Assembly: GCA_963740945.1 (NCBI GenBank)
Contig: CAVUGE010000034.1
Coordinates: 82,939 to 146,938 of the forward strand
Source: CAVQBP01 sp963740945
Lineage (GTDB): Bacteria > Bacteroidota > Ignavibacteria > Ignavibacteriales > Ignavibacteriaceae
Reading direction: 5' to 3'
DNA length: 64,000 nt
Both the position numbers and the translations under genes were made by a program. Position 1 is the first letter of the stretch. Every line of letters begins with the position of its first letter. The notes beneath the pieces are model-generated. The model did not search any database. It saw only the letters and a list, made by a program, of their open reading frames with translations, and was not told where the DNA came from. Below are positions 63,113 to 64,000 of the stretch, piece by piece.

Positions 63113-63742
63113 ATGAATAAAAATTTTCATCTAATTGATCATCCTTTAGTTAAAAGGGATATCACGATTTTAAGAGCTATTGAAACTTCGCCTGAATTGT
63201 TCAGGGGAGTAGTTGAAAGAATATCAATTATTTTAGCTGTTGAAATTAGTGCTGATTTTGAAATATCAAAAATCAGGTTAAAAACACCTTTAGAAGAAAC
63301 AACCGGATATGAACTTAATCAGAATATTGTTCTCGTTCCGGTTTTAAGAGCAGGCTTAGGTATGGTAAACGGATTTTTAGAGATTATACCTGAAGCCAAA
63401 GTAGGGCATATTGGTCTGCAGCGTAATGAAGAAACATTGAAACCGATGGAATATTATTTCAAAACTCCGAAGGATCTTGATAAATCCAAGATAATATTAA
63501 TTGATCCTATGCTTGCTACCGGCGGAAGCGCATCTGAAGCGATAAAATATTTGAAAAAGAAAGGGGCTAAGGATTGTAGATTTGCCTGTCTGGTTGCAGC
63601 ACCGGAAGGATTACAGAAATTAGAACAGGACCATCCGGAATTAAAAATTTATTGTGCAGCTCTGGATAGAGAGTTGAATAAAAAGGGATATATACTTCCT
63701 GGTCTGGGGGATGCAGGAGACAGGACCTTCGGTACCCTATAA
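63113..63742 (+). CDS. upp: Uracil phosphoribosyltransferase
   Basis: 209 aa. Pyrimidine salvage: uracil plus PRPP to UMP. ILVPVLRAGLGMVNGFLE-type segment (VLVPVLRAGLG here), PRPP loop LIDPMLATGGSASEAI, and the uracil-binding end GYILPGLGDAGDRTFGT. Starts 21 bases after der. Confidence 0.96.
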   Translation: MNKNFHLIDHPLVKRDITILRAIETSPELFRGVVERISIILAVEISADFEISKIRLKTPLEETTGYELNQNIVLVPVLRAGLGMVNGFLEIIPEAKVGHIGLQRNEETLKPMEYYFKTPKDLDKSKIILIDPMLATGGSASEAIKYLKKKGAKDCRFACLVAAPEGLQKLEQDHPELKIYCAALDRELNKKGYILPGLGDAGDRTFGTL

Positions 63743-63765
63743 TATCCCGGATTTTCTTAAATAAG

Positions 63766-64000
63766 ATGAGGTATGATATCTTTCGTTCTAATAGACTTTA
63801 TAGTTTTCGTGAATGTTATTTCCTGAAAGCTGTCCTTCCCATAATATGTCCCAGATTTACTCCTTCTATAATATTATTATTTATTTTAAACTCCTTTCTA
63901 TATGCACAGAAGTATCCTGATCCAACAATTGATAGTCTATTAAATGACGGGATTAACCATCTAATAAACCAGGAATACCAGCTTGCAGAACGAGATTTTA
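63766..64000 (+). CDS. Exported TPR-like protein, N-terminal part
   Basis: Open frame from ATG 63766 to the window end (78 residues visible). The signal-like stretch PSIILLFILNSFLYAQ, then PDPTIDSLLNDGINHLINQEYQLAERDF, with the helix pattern of a tetratricopeptide repeat start. The 35 residues before the signal are long for a Bacteroidota signal peptide, so a later unconventional start is possible. Truncated by the window edge. Confidence 0.65.
   Translation, partial: MRYDIFRSNRLYSFRECYFLKAVLPIICPRFTPSIILLFILNSFLYAQKYPDPTIDSLLNDGINHLINQEYQLAERDF

Noticed and set aside
1..64000. tRNA, rRNA or CRISPR loci
   Set aside because: None seen on reading; tRNAs could be missed without a covariance search such as tRNAscan.

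Overview
The window is a low-GC chromosomal segment, probably from a member of Ignavibacteria or a close relative in the Bacteroidota/Chlorobi group. Three things point there: a type IX secretion pair (PorU-like gingipain protease followed by PorV), several proteins with the C-terminal 'YPNP' secretion domain, and a histone H1-like small protein next to a heterodisulfide-reductase-type Fe-S protein. The assignment is inference; no rRNA or tRNA gene was recognised.

Layout. 1-8415 (minus) is a compact operon for an activated 3-deoxy-ulosonic (sialic-acid-like) sugar: NeuB-type synthase, KdsC-type phosphatase, SDR, class III aminotransferase, split transketolase, SpsF-type cytidylyltransferase and a GT-B-like transferase. 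The operon has been invaded by palindromic repeats, one pair flanking a DUF559 nuclease gene. 8735-13038 holds an LD-carboxypeptidase, a lone receiver protein and a large PAS/GAF histidine kinase with remnants of Crp/Fnr-type genes on both sides. 13756-26257 (plus) is a surface-polymer or modified-peptide island: an orphan 199-aa protein, about 1 kb of decayed DNA, then ABC exporter, GT4, PqqD-like, HPr-kinase-like, two GT2, WbqC, PIG-L deacetylase, GNAT, two NTP_transf_5 proteins (the first split by a frameshift at an A-run) and a GT10 fucosyltransferase.

26258-44390 is mostly housekeeping, with small relics between genes: PASTA protein, rpe, UspA/cNMP-binding/HisA-like operon, alpha/beta hydrolase, BioY, Fe-S oxidoreductase, histone-like protein, CapA-like, TMEM175-like, DedA, family B DNA polymerase, a fluoride riboswitch with crcB and DUF190, DUF1697, a thioredoxin-like ferredoxin, endonuclease III and an HD protein.

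44548-61472 is a type IX secretion locus. A frameshifted PorU-like copy lies directly upstream of an intact one, and the two share about 713 identical bases at their 3' ends. PorV follows, then an M6-like secreted protein whose HExxH motif has become serines, a large MA-type metallopeptidase with propeller and barrel regions, and a DUF5683-like protein. The window closes with der, upp and the start of a TPR-like exported protein.

The most unusual items are the DUF559-palindrome cassette with apparent gene-less derivatives, the PqqD/HPr-kinase/nucleotidyltransferase island with its A_AAA_AAG frameshift, the transketolase-containing ulosonic acid operon, and the PorU duplication with its catalytically emptied M6 neighbour.
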